DNA of 64,000 nucleotides. Source: Gnetum montanum (lineage: Eukaryota; Streptophyta; Gnetopsida; Gnetales; Gnetaceae). Location of the stretch: positions 1-64,000 of the forward strand of contig MNCI01012723.1 in the NCBI GenBank assembly GCA_015680685.1. The letters are read 5' to 3'. The translations under genes were made by a program, and so were the position numbers. Shown here in pieces: positions 1-10,679 of this stretch. Each line of letters starts with the position of its first letter. Positions within the stretch are counted from its first letter, which is position 1. Under the pieces are notes generated by a model. The model was given only the letters and a program-made list of their open reading frames with translations, searched no databases and was not told the origin of the DNA.

Positions 1-1018
1 GTTAGGGCTCAGGCGTGCTGTGTTCTGTTTCTGCTAAAGGATGGGATTTGCAGCGATTACCAAAGGTTGCTCTTGTTTCTCTGTTCAAGGCGATAAGTGT
101 TCCCTTGCTCAGAAAATGCTCTTGTCCTCTTGATCTGCTGCCAACGAAAAGCGATAAGTGCTATGGTGCTCTGGTTTGTTAACTTGTCAACTCGCCAACT
201 CCCCGAATCTCCCCTCTTTTTGTATATTTGTCAGCCGGGGTATTTATAGGCCGCGACACGCGCAACCCTGATGATGTGGGCCCGAATGTCGCGGATCTTG
301 TTGACGCGATTCTTTTAAGTCGAACTGCGACTACGCACAACACGCTCGTTTGCGTGCTGTGCATTTAAAGAGCAGGCCCATGATAGGCGTGTCTGGGCTG
401 CGTTTGCACTCATTCGCGTTGTGTTGCGTGTATGAGTGCAACCTAGGTGTAACAAAAACGCGCTTACGCTCGTCACGCAACTGTGCGTGACACAGCGTAA
501 ATGTAACATACACCCTCCACGAAGCTACGCGCAGTGGAGTGTAATCAAAGTGTAACTTACGCTCATCACGCAGCTGTGCGTGACGAAGCGTAATGAGGGC
601 GTGCTTGCATTCTGACCTACGCACGAGCACGCATCGCTGCGTAACGCGCGTAAAGATCAGTTGTTTAAGCATTACGAGAACAAGTGCCAACCCGTCGTGT
701 TTCTCTGGATTTTGCTTTTAACTGTCCTNCTTATTACGCTCATTACGCTGCCGTGCGTGATGAAGCGTAAACTTGTCCTTGAACAAATTCGCCTTTTAAC
801 TGTCCTGGAGCTTATTACGCTCATTACGCTGCCGTGCGTGATGGAGCGTAAACTTGTCCTTGAAAAAATTCGCTTTTAACTGTCTTAGAGCCTATTACGC
901 TCATTACGCTGCTGTGCGTGATAGAGCGTAAACTTGTCCTTAGACAGATTTGAGGCGCGTTCTCGCTCAAATTACGAATCTTCGTCTGAGGCCGACCCGT
1001 AATTTTCACGGTGTTTCA
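1..1018 (-). repeat. Tat-like LTR, cut by the window start
   Basis: Read on the minus strand, this LTR begins TGAAACACCGTG at 1018, matching the starts of the Tat-like LTRs at 21119, 36513 (TGAAACAC) and 12364 in this window. A TATA box (CTATAAATACC, minus strand of 239-249) is followed by CCCGGCTGACAA, nearly identical to the sequence after the TATA of the LTR at 36513. The 3' end lies outside the window. It interrupts the extra ORF of the neighbouring Athila-like element and no polypurine tract precedes it, so it is a 5' LTR of an element running leftwards, or a solo LTR. The first five flanking bases are 1019-1023. Small ORFs here are repeat by-products, not genes. Confidence 0.75.
464..931. 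repeat. Array of five imperfect palindromes in the U3 of the LTR
   Basis: Five copies of a 37-bp imperfect palindrome, outer arms TTACGCTC and GAGCGTAA with a six-base loop such as AACTGT, AGCTGT or TGCCGT, lie at 464-500, 557-593, 734-770, 815-851 and 895-931. The last three sit in tandem units of 80-81 bp. A single n at 729 marks the edge of the tandem part, so the copy number may be collapsed. Position upstream of the TATA box suggests enhancer or transcription-factor sites; that role is inferred. Confidence 0.8.
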
Positions 1019-2366
1019 GTTTGAGCATCCTGTGCTCCTGAAGGATTTGCCAGTGGCACAACAGGTACATTGAAAGACTCTTTGATGTGGTCAGCGACCA
1101 CTTCAGCAACTCCTGCGGCATCTTGGTGTTGCATGATCACCACAGTGGCTCCTTCACCAGTCTCTAACTGCACCTGAAAAGATGCCGCGTGTCCAGAGAT
1201 CTATTGTGACCATCTGCTTTCCCCTCCTCCTATTTGCATTGATAACTCACCCCGTGTGCAATCTACTGAAATCGTAGGCTGGCTAGCATCATCAATGACA
1301 TGGAAGAGATTGGCGTCATCATGACTTCCCCAACTAACTATCTCGACGATGGCCCTCAGATGGCTCATCGACGGTTTGTAGTCTTGTGGCGGTAGCTGAT
1401 CTTGGCCTGTGTTGGGTCCTGCTTCTTGTTGTTGGCTGGGACCTGTGGCTGGAGGTTGATTGGGTCCTGCGAGTTGAGTTGCAGGGGGTCCAGCCATTTC
1501 TTCTTCATCTTCTTCATCTAGTCCCAGCTCTTCGCCAGTGCTCTTTCTTGGAGCTGGCACCTTTAATAATTCAGCATAAGAAGCATTTTGGGCTTTTCGG
1601 AGGACTTCATTTGTATATCCCTAAATACCAGCCCGACGACACAATTTTCTGATAAGGCAAGGAAAATGGAGTGCCATTTTCCCTGTCTTCTATTCTTCGA
1701 ATCTTCTTAGGATCTCCGTCAAATATAGATGAGGAAGATTAGTGTTAACCTTTCCCATCAACACTACACATCCTCTTGCCGTGTACGTTGATATTTTTTT
1801 AAACCTTTTGTGGGGAAGAGGTGATAGGTTCTGATTTTAAAATAAACTCCCTCTTCCATTGTCAGCTCACCAAAAGCTTTATCTCTACCATAATCCTTCT
1901 CTAGCCAATCCTTTTTCACATCAGGGTCTGATTGGGTGGATAACTGAGTAACATGGGGGCCTGAATTCAGAAGGTTTAACACTTCCAAAATTGCCTATGC
2001 AAAAAAATCTACTGTCACACCACCAATGTTGACTGTGGTGCCTTGCTCCTTATTGTGCCAGAATAGGTACGTTTCTCCTAAGTACCAAGCACCTTGTTTA
2101 GAGAGGATAGGCCATAAGGGAGACCCTTTGAGGTGATCCCTAACAGCCTTGGGAGCGAACTCTGCAAAATATTTGAAGTTGAGTTCCAAAATCACCAAAG
2201 AAATTGTGGACTTCGTGTGGATAGCCTGAACACATNTTTGCTGGATGCTGAATGAGTGCACCTCCTGTTTGTTATGTTGTCCGGCAGGGCCTTGCCTTCT
2301 ACCTCTCCTAGGTTGTTTCGCTCCACCTTGGTTAGGACTCTTCTGCTATGAACGTTTCGGGGCCAT
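1019..2366 (-). pseudogene. Extra ORF of the Athila-like element (coiled-coil protein family), interrupted
   Basis: The frame opens with ATG at 2366 (MAPKRS, then TAG) and stays in one frame to about 1764, with stops and one n at 2236. A second frame covers 1560-1201, an acidic and proline/glutamine-rich stretch, and continues through one TAG to the inserted LTR. It aligns by eye with the ORF at 59391-62245: both start MAPK, and share W-x-x-GETYLFW, a segment ending LT-x-x-E-x-x-YFKI-x-x-YHL-x-P, and similar spacing between them. The position after pol corresponds to the env-like ORF slot of Athila elements, but no signal peptide, membrane helix or cleavage site is seen, so an envelope role is not supported. 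Function unknown. Confidence 0.7.
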
Positions 2367-2830
2367 TTGCAATCACACGAGCCAACGTTAGTAAGGTTTT
2401 TTTCAAAGTCAAGTTATACCTTACTACTTACCTTAAATAAAGATCTCATGTTATTGTGTGATCATGCCCAAAAATTATGATAATGGGTCCTATGACTTAG
2501 GTGGAATTTCAATGTAAACTCCTAGTATACTTAAGGTTATATGATTTGTGGCACAATTTGTCTAAGTGTTAGTATTAATTACCCTAATTTATGTCCTTTG
2601 GGCGATGACAAATTTTAAAAAAGTTAGGCACTTTTCAGCAAATGTCTCTCCCCCATGACTAAACTGAACACTCCAGGTTCAAGCAGGTTCAAACGAAATT
2701 AAAATCTGAGTACCAGCGCGCGAGATATAGGTGAAAAAGCTAGGGTCACTCAATCACAAGTTGCAGAGAAAAAATTCAAAAACTTCCTCCCACGTAAATG
2801 CCAAATGAAGCTAAGTGTTGCGGCGGGGGT

Positions 2831-2998
2831 TCCTATTTATAGGAAAATAGGACGCAATATCTCATACGGTACATCGCATATGCGATATCATGTGGGACGA
2901 GATATCGCGTACGCGATATCTCGTCCCAACTAAGGTGNGGTACATCGCATATGCGATATCATGTGGGACGCGATATTGCGTACGCGATATCTCATCCC
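2831..2998 (-). promoter_or_regulatory. Internal promoter of the extra ORF with LTR-type palindromes
   Basis: On the minus strand a TATA box (CTATAAATAGGA, 2842-2831) lies about 465 bases upstream of the extra-ORF ATG at 2366. Just upstream are a perfect 34-bp palindrome at 2894-2927 with core GATATCGCGTACGCGATATC, a decayed second copy at 2965-2998, and ATCGCATATGCGAT palindromes at 2873-2886 and 2944-2957. The same GATATCGCGTACGCGATATC-type motif stands three times upstream of the TATA box in this element's LTR. An n at 2938 separates two tandem copies, so the true number may be higher. Promoter activity is inferred from architecture. Confidence 0.7.
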
Positions 2999-3010
2999 AA
3001 CTAAGGTGAG

Positions 3011-4380
3011 ACACATGAAAAAGATCGAGTTTTTAATGATTTTTCTTGAAATTAATGTGTAAAGTGAGGACATTAGCAAAGATTAATATATTCAAGGGTA
3101 ATTACATGAATTCGAGAGGCACTTTGAATGATAAGGATGTGAATTTAACAATTAAAACTTTGGTGGTTATGAAGAAAAGGGAATGTAATGGTACATTGGA
3201 ACGTTAAAGTTTTGAGGGTTAATAAATGGGAAAGAAATTTATAAAAATTAAGCTGAGGGTAAGAGATTGTGTGTTCTTAGCTAGAGAATTAATGAAGATT
3301 AGAATAAAATTACACAAGTGGGTCCTCCCCAAAGCAGGTTTCAAACTATTATGCCCTTGTATAATCACACTTAAAGTGTCCGTGGGCACTAGAAGGGTTA
3401 AATGTAATCCGCACTAACTCCACAAAACACACGCATGTAAATATCACCGAAATGAGATGAAAATTTTATGTTACACGGGACACGAGCTACAATTACACAA
3501 ACAGTGAGATGAGACGAAGTGTAGAAAGGGATCGAAGAGATCGGGACATGAGGTAACTGACTTCGGGCACAATGAATCCTGCGTGAAAAGCATGATTAAG
3601 GTGTCATTAACCCATCGTTCCAAGATCAGGACCAAGTCCATCCTTCTAATCAGTGACATTGCATTGTTTCATCCTATGATGAACAACTATGAAAGTACCA
3701 TAACAACAAGGCGTACGATCACTTGGCGTTTAGTACAAGGGAGGAGTGATTTTTATTTTATGGCACTTCCTTTTTCTTTTCTTCTTCTGTTCTTTTTTTC
3801 TTCTTTTCACTTTACTGAATCTAGAGAAGCCGCCAACCTTTAGGCATGGGTGCATGTCTTTCCAGTGGGACCCCCTAGAACAACATTTGATGTTCAAGTA
3901 CCCTTTTGATTACTCTTACTCCCATTTTTCATTAGATCTACAAGGATCTTAGTACAACCATATTGCATGATAACTCCCACAGATGTCACCAAAGAGAATC
4001 CACAAGTCCCCTTGATGTCACACCCTAATCATTCCCTCTTGGTCCATCCTTCTTCATTCTGGGTACAATGAACACAAAATTAATTTTAAGTTTTAGAAAT
4101 TTCAAGAATATCACTGTACCCTCGAACAGAACCTCTTTATTTATAGAGTGGATGAGTGGATGTAGTGGGCTCACTGTTTCAAATAATTGATCACTCATGA
4201 CTTAATAACATAAAACACATCTCAACCAACGATCCACATGAGTGTTTTATTCGTAGACGAGATTACTTACAAAAACAGAAAAGGAAAAACACACAAAAAG
4301 ATAAAACAAAAAGTTGAAAAATGAAAAACTGGAAAACAAAAAGTTGTAAAATTAAAGAAAATGAAAAATATTTATTAATC
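3011..4380. other. Non-coding spacer of the Athila-like element
   Basis: AT-rich sequence between the gag tail and the internal promoter. Short blocks match the post-integrase spacers of the elements at 39474-49946 and 50562-63488, for example a segment on AGTGAGYCCAC (minus strand near 4165) and one on GGTGTGACATCAAGG near 4020. No conserved reading frame was found; the open frames here are short and not shared among the copies. Confidence 0.55.
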
Positions 4381-4387
4381 CTGCTTG

Positions 4388-5170
4388 TTATTGAAATGGG
4401 GGATGTCCCCCATAACTAAACAGTTGAGTATGACAAGGATTAATAAATGGAAAATGGGGATCCTTGCATATTGGAAATATTGAAGCTGGTTCATACTTAT
4501 CACCTTGGATTTCACACACTTTATAATAAACACAGTGGGGCACTTCATACGATGTAGTTCCTAGATAATGAGTTAACCCACTATGATGTTTAGGATCATT
4601 AGATGGTATGCAAGGATTAGGCTGATGCCTCCCATGGTTGTGTTCATTGGGCCTTATAGTTGTTGGAGTGTAAGTTTGTGGCCTTGATGAAGTTACATGA
4701 GGCATTGGGTTCGAAGGTAAGGGTGCACCACATTGTTGGACTTGTGCTGAGTTGGAAGATGCAGTGGCCTCAGAGTTATGTTGTTCCTTCCTACGGCCAT
4801 GTTTAAAGAAATGACGTCTTTGATGTTAAGGAGGCTCTTCACTATTGTTAGTAGCAGCAGCACAAGTGTTGTTCATGGGTTGTGGTGGTAAAAACACCTT
4901 AGGAATAGTTGGTGGCATTGTGGAAGGCGGGAAAGGATAAGAATGCTGTAAGTTAGGAGGAATGAAAGGTGCACAAGGTGGTGGTTGTGTTGGAGGTATG
5001 GGATGATAGTATTGTGGATAATGGTGTTGTGGTGAGATAAAGTGTGGTGGCCTAATTGAAGAAATAGGAGGTTGAACATGATAAGCATTTGGATTTGGAA
5101 GATGTGAAGGGTGCCTCCAGTCTAAGGGTGGATTCCCCCACGACTAGGATTGTTGCCACTATGGTCTAAC
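4388..5170 (-). pseudogene. Proline/histidine-rich tail of gag, decayed
   Basis: Downstream of the gag stop at 5180 the minus strand keeps a proline-, histidine- and asparagine-rich reading frame with several stops and frame changes. Its last part, 4705-4388, is open for 105 codons. The other Athila-like elements carry a similar Pro/Gln-rich segment between the Gag zinc knuckle and the protease (46870-46660; about 53480-53990). In this element the tail is followed by spacer instead of protease, which marks one edge of the pol deletion. Confidence 0.55.
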
Positions 5171-5179
5171 ACAGTATCT

Positions 5180-6367
5180 CTATATGAACTCTGGATGTAA
5201 CATGTTTCCCCAATGCTCATGTAGATGTAACAATATTGGGCATTGGCCTTTGGGGTGATCGTATAGGCATATGTTGCATTCATATGTAGGATTGGCAATT
5301 GAGCACTTAGTCCCTTCATTCCTTCTTTCCGAATGACTATTGTTTTGTCTTGTCTCCTGGGTTGTCAAAACTCTATCCCCAATGATGTTGATATATTCTC
5401 CACACTTTTGATTTATCCATTCCAACATCTTATTGATCTTTGCCTCGGCTTCTTCTAACAATTGTTGTATTGGCAAAGATGATGTTTCCACCTTGAGATT
5501 TGTTGATCTCTCCTTGTTATGATCATGGACCTTTGTTGAGCTAAGATTTTGGTCCCGTTGATGTTTTTCAACACTCTCCCATGTAGCTATTTCTCCTTCT
5601 TCTTTTGCTACCCTTTGAATAAGCTCTTGGATTTGATGGGTTCTTAGGTTATATAGTTGACCTCGGTCATATGTTCCTAAGGCCTCTCTTGTTTCATTAT
5701 GTAGCCCATCAATAATGTGATACATTAGCCTTTCCTCGGAAAACCCATGGCCTGGATAGTTGTTTGACAATGAACAATATCTTTCTAAGGCCATGTCCAA
5801 GGGTTCATGTTTTTCTTGTTTCCATCCTTGGATTTGTTTCCTCAAGGCTGACACTCTTGCGTAGGTTTGATATTTTTCGTTAAAGACCTCTACCATTGTT
5901 GACCAGCGTCGTATTGAATTTGGTTTTAACGATCTATACCATACTTTAGCTTGGTCAACGAGTGTCATAGGAAAGAGCTTCAGTTTTTGCCAACTGTTAT
6001 CAATGTTATTCCATGTGCAGGCATCGTAGAAGGCTAGTAAATGTTGATGCGGATCTAAGTCATAGCCTCCTGAAAATTTAGGAAAGTTGTTTAAATCGAG
6101 CCTGGGTAGTCGGCTCTCTTTACGATGCCTACGTGAGATTCGAACAGCCTCTTGTATTTGCGTTAAGCTTGTAGTGGCCAGTGGGGGTTCATCGTCATCT
6201 TGTAAGTTATGTCTTCGTGTGTTATGATGACGTTGTTTTTGTTCATTCTTATAGGAAACTCCCACTTCAGGTTGTATACTCCAATCTTCATCGTCATATA
6301 GCTCATTGGTTCTCCAATGAACTTCCTCACTAAGTGTGGCGTTATTATCATCTTGTAGGAGAGGCAT
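5180..6367 (-). CDS. gag: Gag capsid/nucleocapsid protein, intact 395 codons
   Basis: ATG at 6367, 395 codons without a stop: the longest uninterrupted coding frame in the window. The N-terminal ~75 residues are charged. The capsid-like retrotransposon Gag domain spans about residues 90-230 and includes LFPMTLVDQAKVWYRSL and RKQIQGWKQ, both shared with the Gags at 52389-52916 and 47880-47600. A short zinc knuckle C-x2-C-x3-H-x4-C (CNICLYDHPKGQC) stands near residue 365. The longer N-terminal domain of the other Athila-like Gags (starting MSSSS) is missing, so this is a shortened Gag. It would package element RNA in virus-like particles; an element lacking pol would depend on RT and integrase from relatives. 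Confidence 0.85.
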   Translation of the reverse strand: MPLLQDDNNATLSEEVHWRTNELYDDEDWSIQPEVGVSYKNEQKQRHHNTRRHNLQDDDEPPLATTSLTQIQEAVRISRRHRKESRLPRLDLNNFPKFSGGYDLDPHQHLLAFYDACTWNNIDNSWQKLKLFPMTLVDQAKVWYRSLKPNSIRRWSTMVEVFNEKYQTYARVSALRKQIQGWKQEKHEPLDMALERYCSLSNNYPGHGFSEERLMYHIIDGLHNETREALGTYDRGQLYNLRTHQIQELIQRVAKEEGEIATWESVEKHQRDQNLSSTKVHDHNKERSTNLKVETSSLPIQQLLEEAEAKINKMLEWINQKCGEYINIIGDRVLTTQETRQNNSHSERRNEGTKCSIANPTYECNICLYDHPKGQCPILLHLHEHWGNMLHPEFI

Positions 6368-6479
6368 TGTTGTGTGTGAATTTATGTGAATTTTAATTAT
6401 TTCTTCTTTTTAAGAGATATATCGTTAAGTTCTTTACAGCGACCTTGTATGATATAACTAATCTAGATAACTAGCACCA

Positions 6480-6497
6480 TCCCCGGCAACGGCGCCA
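6480..6497 (-). other. Primer-binding site, tRNA-Asp type
   Basis: Directly inside the 5' LTR the minus strand reads TGGCGCCGTTGCCGGGGA, the complement of a plant tRNA-Asp 3' end. This primer is usual for Athila-lineage elements. One base separates it from the LTR end. Confidence 0.85.
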
Positions 6498-6498
6498 A

Positions 6499-7505
6499 TG
6501 ATGAGTGGCGAGGTACCCCTACACTCAACCATACGAAACGAGCGTCGCACGCGCGATCCGGTCGAACTCCGCAGATGGACTAGTTGTGGCACCTAGATAG
6601 TTAGCCTTAGGTCGCAGTTCGCTGTCTTCCCATCTAGACTAGTTTTGCATATGTCACGTATGGTTTAGTCTAGATGAGGTGTATGATGTGTTCCTAATCT
6701 ATGCTACTCCTGAAGGCAATGGAAAATAATATTTAACTAAATCTAAGCTAAGAGGAAAAGGGTAAGAAAATCTAATCTAGCCTAAGTGCGACGAGCAACC
6801 GATTCCTTGATCAACCGTACACATCTTGGACTTCGTGCACGACTGCCACTGGGACTACCAAGCATAGGCCTAGGTACGCCACTGGGATTACCAAGCACAG
6901 ACCCCAAATACGCCACTGGGTTACCAAGCGTAGATCCCCCTAGCTACACCACTGGGCTACCAAGCAGTCACACTTAAATGCTCGTAATCAAGTCGTACTC
7001 GTTCCGCTTCTAGGAGTTTAAGGGTAAGAGACTAATTGCGATGAGTGACCGATTCCTTAACTAGCCGTACACGCCCGTAGATGCTTGTAGTTAAGTCATA
7101 CTCACACCGCGCTATGAAAGCAATAAATAACATTAAGTAAATAACAAATAAATAAACTAAGTGAATGCTGCAATGATGAAGTAATCTCGATCTTTATTTC
7201 CGGTCATGTGCGTGTCCAAGTACGACACACTCAAATAAAGACACCGTACAATTACATTCACCACACTACGGGCAGACATGGGAAAAAAATCTAACTCTGG
7301 AGGGATCAAACTGCCAGAGCTTCGCTACTCTAAAACTGGGATCCCCGAATGAGGGAGAACCACCTCTTATTTATAGACATGGCGATGGGCTACGATATCA
7401 CGTATGCGATATCGTAGGGAAAGATACGATATCGCGTACGTGATATCGCGGGGGATGCGATATCGCGTACGTGATATCGCAGCCTGTGCAAACCGCGTCT
7501 CATCA
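6499..7505 (-). repeat. 5' LTR of the non-autonomous Athila-like element (GATATC subtype)
   Basis: 1007 bp with inverted ends TGATGAG/CTCATCA, oriented on the minus strand. U3 (7505 to about 7380) holds three palindromes of the GATATCGCGTACGYGATATC type, then a TATA box (CTATAAATAAGAGG near 7378-7365) and a polyadenylation-like AATAAAG near 7198-7190. Around 6845-6975 a unit of about 35 bp containing GCCACTGGGRTTACCAAGC is repeated four times. Related LTRs lie at 39474-40250, 49140-49946 and 63489-64000. Confidence 0.85.
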
Positions 7506-7619
7506 CCTCCCAACCCCAAATGACTGAAGCATCCTATGTCTTGCTTGTCTCATTGGTGTCCATGGTGTCCATCCAACCCACTTGTGTGTGGCCCACCTTA
7601 ATTACTACACCCATCCCTT

Positions 7620-7750
7620 AGCCAATGCATCAACTAAACCCATCTGCTACGACATTAAATTAGCAATGATCATCTGCTATGATGTTAAACTAGCAATGAT
7701 CGTCCACTACAATGTTAAAATAGCAAACTCTGCAATCAATAATTTGACCC
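7620..7750 (+). repeat. Hairpin repeats upstream of gag
   Basis: Three consecutive units of about 31 bp with the form TGCTAYGAYNTTAAAYTAGCA. In the first two the ends TGCTA and TAGCA can pair around an 11-base loop; the third pairs over only three bases. The same unit type flanks pol in the complete Tat-like element (34940-35310). Confidence 0.65.
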
Positions 7751-7805
7751 TATGCTATGCAACCAACACAAGCCTAGCCAATGTAACTAGCTGGCACATC
7801 CCCAA

Positions 7806-9834
7806 GCTTGGATAAGGCATTCCAGCTAATCCAAGGTTTGATAGAAGAGATCAACCAACTCAAAGCTACCTTCTCCAAAACCGTTAAGGTGGTGAACTTC
7901 TACTGGGATGACCCCATAAGTCCTATAGTTCCACCCTTGACTCTTCCAACTAGGGTCCAACTGCCTTAACTCATCAAGTACAATGGTAAATGGAACCTTA
8001 ATGCACACTTGTTTACATTTTGATTTGAGTGCCTACTCCTTCAAGCTTGGCCACATGCCATCATGTGAGTGTTCCCCATGTCACTCACTAGAAGGGCCTT
8101 AGACTAATATCGTGCATTACCCAAGGTCTCAATGTCTTCTTTGGAGGATCTCATAAGCTAGTTTGTAACATGTTTAGGTATAACCTAAAGCCTAAAGCAA
8201 CCCTAGACCAACTCATGCAAGTCAAGTAGGGGCCCCTAGAGCCAATGCCAAAATTCCTTCAATGCTAGAATGTCACATTGAGTGAAATGCATGAACCCCT
8301 AGCAGAGATGCACCTACTAGCCATCTTCAAGGATGTAGTGAATGACTTCATCAAGTCCAAACTATATTACCTAGCCCCAAAGTCTCTCAGCCAAGCCTTT
8401 GCCCAAATGAAAGGCATAGAAGAGGTAGCCCAAGGTAGTAATGACCTAGCCTACGTGGCCTATAAAAATTAACATGTGCACAAGCAAAATGCAATAGTGG
8501 AAATAGTGGCTGCAATCACAAAAGCAACCGACCGAGGCTTAATGGCTAAGCAGCCCAAGGCCCCAACTAATGAAGCCACCAACTCTAGTGCCAACTTTCC
8601 TACATTAGCAAGGGCTACCCTAAGGTCCAACTTTAAGCACAAGGATTGCTCAAAGTATACATTGCTACCAATGTGACCCTCTAAACTATTGGAGTAACTC
8701 CTGAAAGCTAGGCGAATCTAATACAAACACGTATAAGAGATTGCCCACCAAAAAGATGATAGGTACTGTTAACTACTAAGGAACCCCACCTTAGTAGTAC
8801 TGAAGGAGCCCTCGGTCCCACAACATTTCAAGTTGGACCAATATTATCATTATGATCAGATGTCTGGTCATAATACGAACAACTATCATGCTTTGTAGGA
8901 TGAGCTATAAAGAATGATAGAATAGGGCCAATTGGTGCTTGATGTAGTGAGCTGATCCAACGTAGATTATGCCCCCTATGTCATAAACTCCATTAGCATA
9001 GATGACAAGTCTAAACCTTCGTAAAAACCTTTTGTGATCCATGTGCCTTCCAGCAAGGCAAGGACCCCCTTGACCTCCATAAGTAATAGGTCTTCCTTTG
9101 TTATCAAAGTGTCACCTCGAGCACCCACAACACCCTTTATGGTCAAGGTCCCACAACAGTCATATACTAAGACGTTAAACTGGCATGACGAAATAACAAC
9201 AACAACCGCTAAGCAACCTTTCATCATCAAGGTGCCATAATGAGTTGGCCTTGCAACAACTCCTAAATCACCATTTTTCATAAGGGTGCCATAACATGAT
9301 GACCCCTTACCTACCTGAAGCCCAATAGTGGGCAATGTCTTAGTCCCTCCTCCTTCAAGGGTCAACCCCATTAGCAACCTAGGTAGGCCTACCAAATGGT
9401 AATGCAAGAGGATGAACAAGCACCTTATAACCCTCATGGCCAAAGCAAAGGCCACAACCAAAAAGCAACAACTGAGCATTAGGGCCCTTGCCCCCAAGTA
9501 GGCCAAGCAACCTAAGCCCAAATCCCCTCCACGAGAGATCCATCTCTCAAGCCGCATGGAGGAAGTTAAGGCCAACATAATGTTTGATGATAAGAACTTT
9601 GTAGCTACACTAACCCAAGTGAAATAAATGCTCAAGCAAAAGAACACAATGTTGAGCTTGTACGACCTAGTCATGATCTCATCTGCTCACCATCAAGTGT
9701 TGGCTAGGATGTTGGCCTCCATTCCTATTATAGAGGAAATCCTTGCAGATGAGAACACCATCCATGCAATGATGTTTCCCCCTACACCATAGGAATCAGG
9801 TTCAACATCCCTAGCATTTTGTGATGATGCAGTT
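7806..9834 (+). pseudogene. Tat-like gag relic
   Basis: Collinear with the gag of the element at 21119-37742 but broken by many stops and frame changes. The clearest block is 8278-8472, where MHLLAIFKDVVNDFIKSKLY and YLAPKSLSQAFAQMKGIEE match the other copy almost residue for residue. A cysteine/histidine region near 8840-8900 corresponds to the CDYH-x-x-x-GHDTDYC motif of the other copy. The N-terminal third of gag is absent. No protein can be made. Confidence 0.75.
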
Positions 9835-10260
9835 AAGATTAACCTTGAACAAGGGGAGGTCACTATAGCTCCACTTTCCATTAGCATACATGTTGGGTAG
9901 TGCACCATTTGTAAAGAGCCTATCAATGATGGTGCAACAAGGAATGTACTCTTGTACTTTGTCATTGACAAGCTAGGCTTGGAAGATGAAATTAGGCCAA
10001 CAAAAATTACATGTCTAAAATCCTTCAACGGATCATGTGTCATCATCAGGGGTATAATCAACTTAGCCTTCATGGTAGGAGAGAAATTCCCCACCAACAC
10101 AAATTTCATTATCATAGAGGAGATGCCAGGCTTCAACCTAATCCGAGGTAGGCCTTGGCTACCCAAATACAGACCATCTCCTCTCTTATCCACCAAGAAG
10201 TCCACCCTCCATATGAAGGTGGTCAAGTTATCATCAACGATGATAACACCTCCTCTCTGA
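9835..10260 (+). pseudogene. Tat-like retropepsin relic
   Basis: Open from 9952 to 10260. It aligns with the protease at 25340-25830 through VDKLGL-like, SFNGS, FPTN and IIEEMPGFNLI-x-GRPWL segments. The active-site part upstream (near 9920-9950) reads through a stop and has lost a recognisable D-S/T-G. Aspartic proteases of this type cleave Gag-Pol; this copy is inactive. Confidence 0.7.
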
Positions 10261-10679
10261 CTATCCACCACATAGACATGAAGCAAGTGTCTAAGGTATA
10301 GTTTCTTGGTGGTACACCTATAGCAACCAACGTAATGCTAAGGCTAACACACCCGAATGAGTGGTTGAAGCCAATAGCCTCCCAGAGGATCCTAAGCCTT
10401 GTGCACCCTCTAATCCATGCTTAGTTAGGAAGCAACTACATGACCACAACTTTCCCTTGGCCAAAAACATGCTAAGTGCCTACTTATCCCTTGCCTCTAT
10501 GGGCCATGCATTTTTAGTTTTTGCTTGCATTGCATTTGTTCATGCATTTACATTTCACCTACTTGCCTAGTTTACACACTACTTCGCTTTGTTTATGCAT
10601 TTCTACTTTGTTTATGCATCCATCCACTTAGCGTACGCATTGCATTTGAGAAACATCAAAAACACATAAAATTTTAAAA

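Larger units (their letters stand above)
1019..7505 (-). mobile_element. Non-autonomous Athila-like element: LTR, gag and extra ORF, no pol
   Basis: Order on the minus strand: 5' LTR (7505-6499), tRNA-Asp primer-binding site, gag (6367-4388), non-coding spacer, internal promoter (2998-2831), extra ORF (from 2366). Protease, RT, RNase H and integrase are absent: the gag tail passes directly into sequence matching the post-integrase spacer of the other two Athila-like elements here, recognisable by the GGGGGA/TGGCCATC-like block near 4395-4410. The 3' LTR is not visible because a Tat-like element is inserted at 1018/1019. The element is itself inserted into the Tat-like element that starts at 7506; bases 7506-7510 (CCTCC) are the expected target-site copy on this side. 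Confidence 0.75.

Noticed and set aside
179-690. Overlapping small reading frames on the minus strand
   Set aside because: They lie in an LTR made of palindromic repeats; their peptides simply translate the repeats and have no conserved features.
464-931. Regular repeat spacing suggestive of a CRISPR array
   Set aside because: Units are adjacent palindromic LTR repeats in plant DNA, without unique spacers or cas genes.
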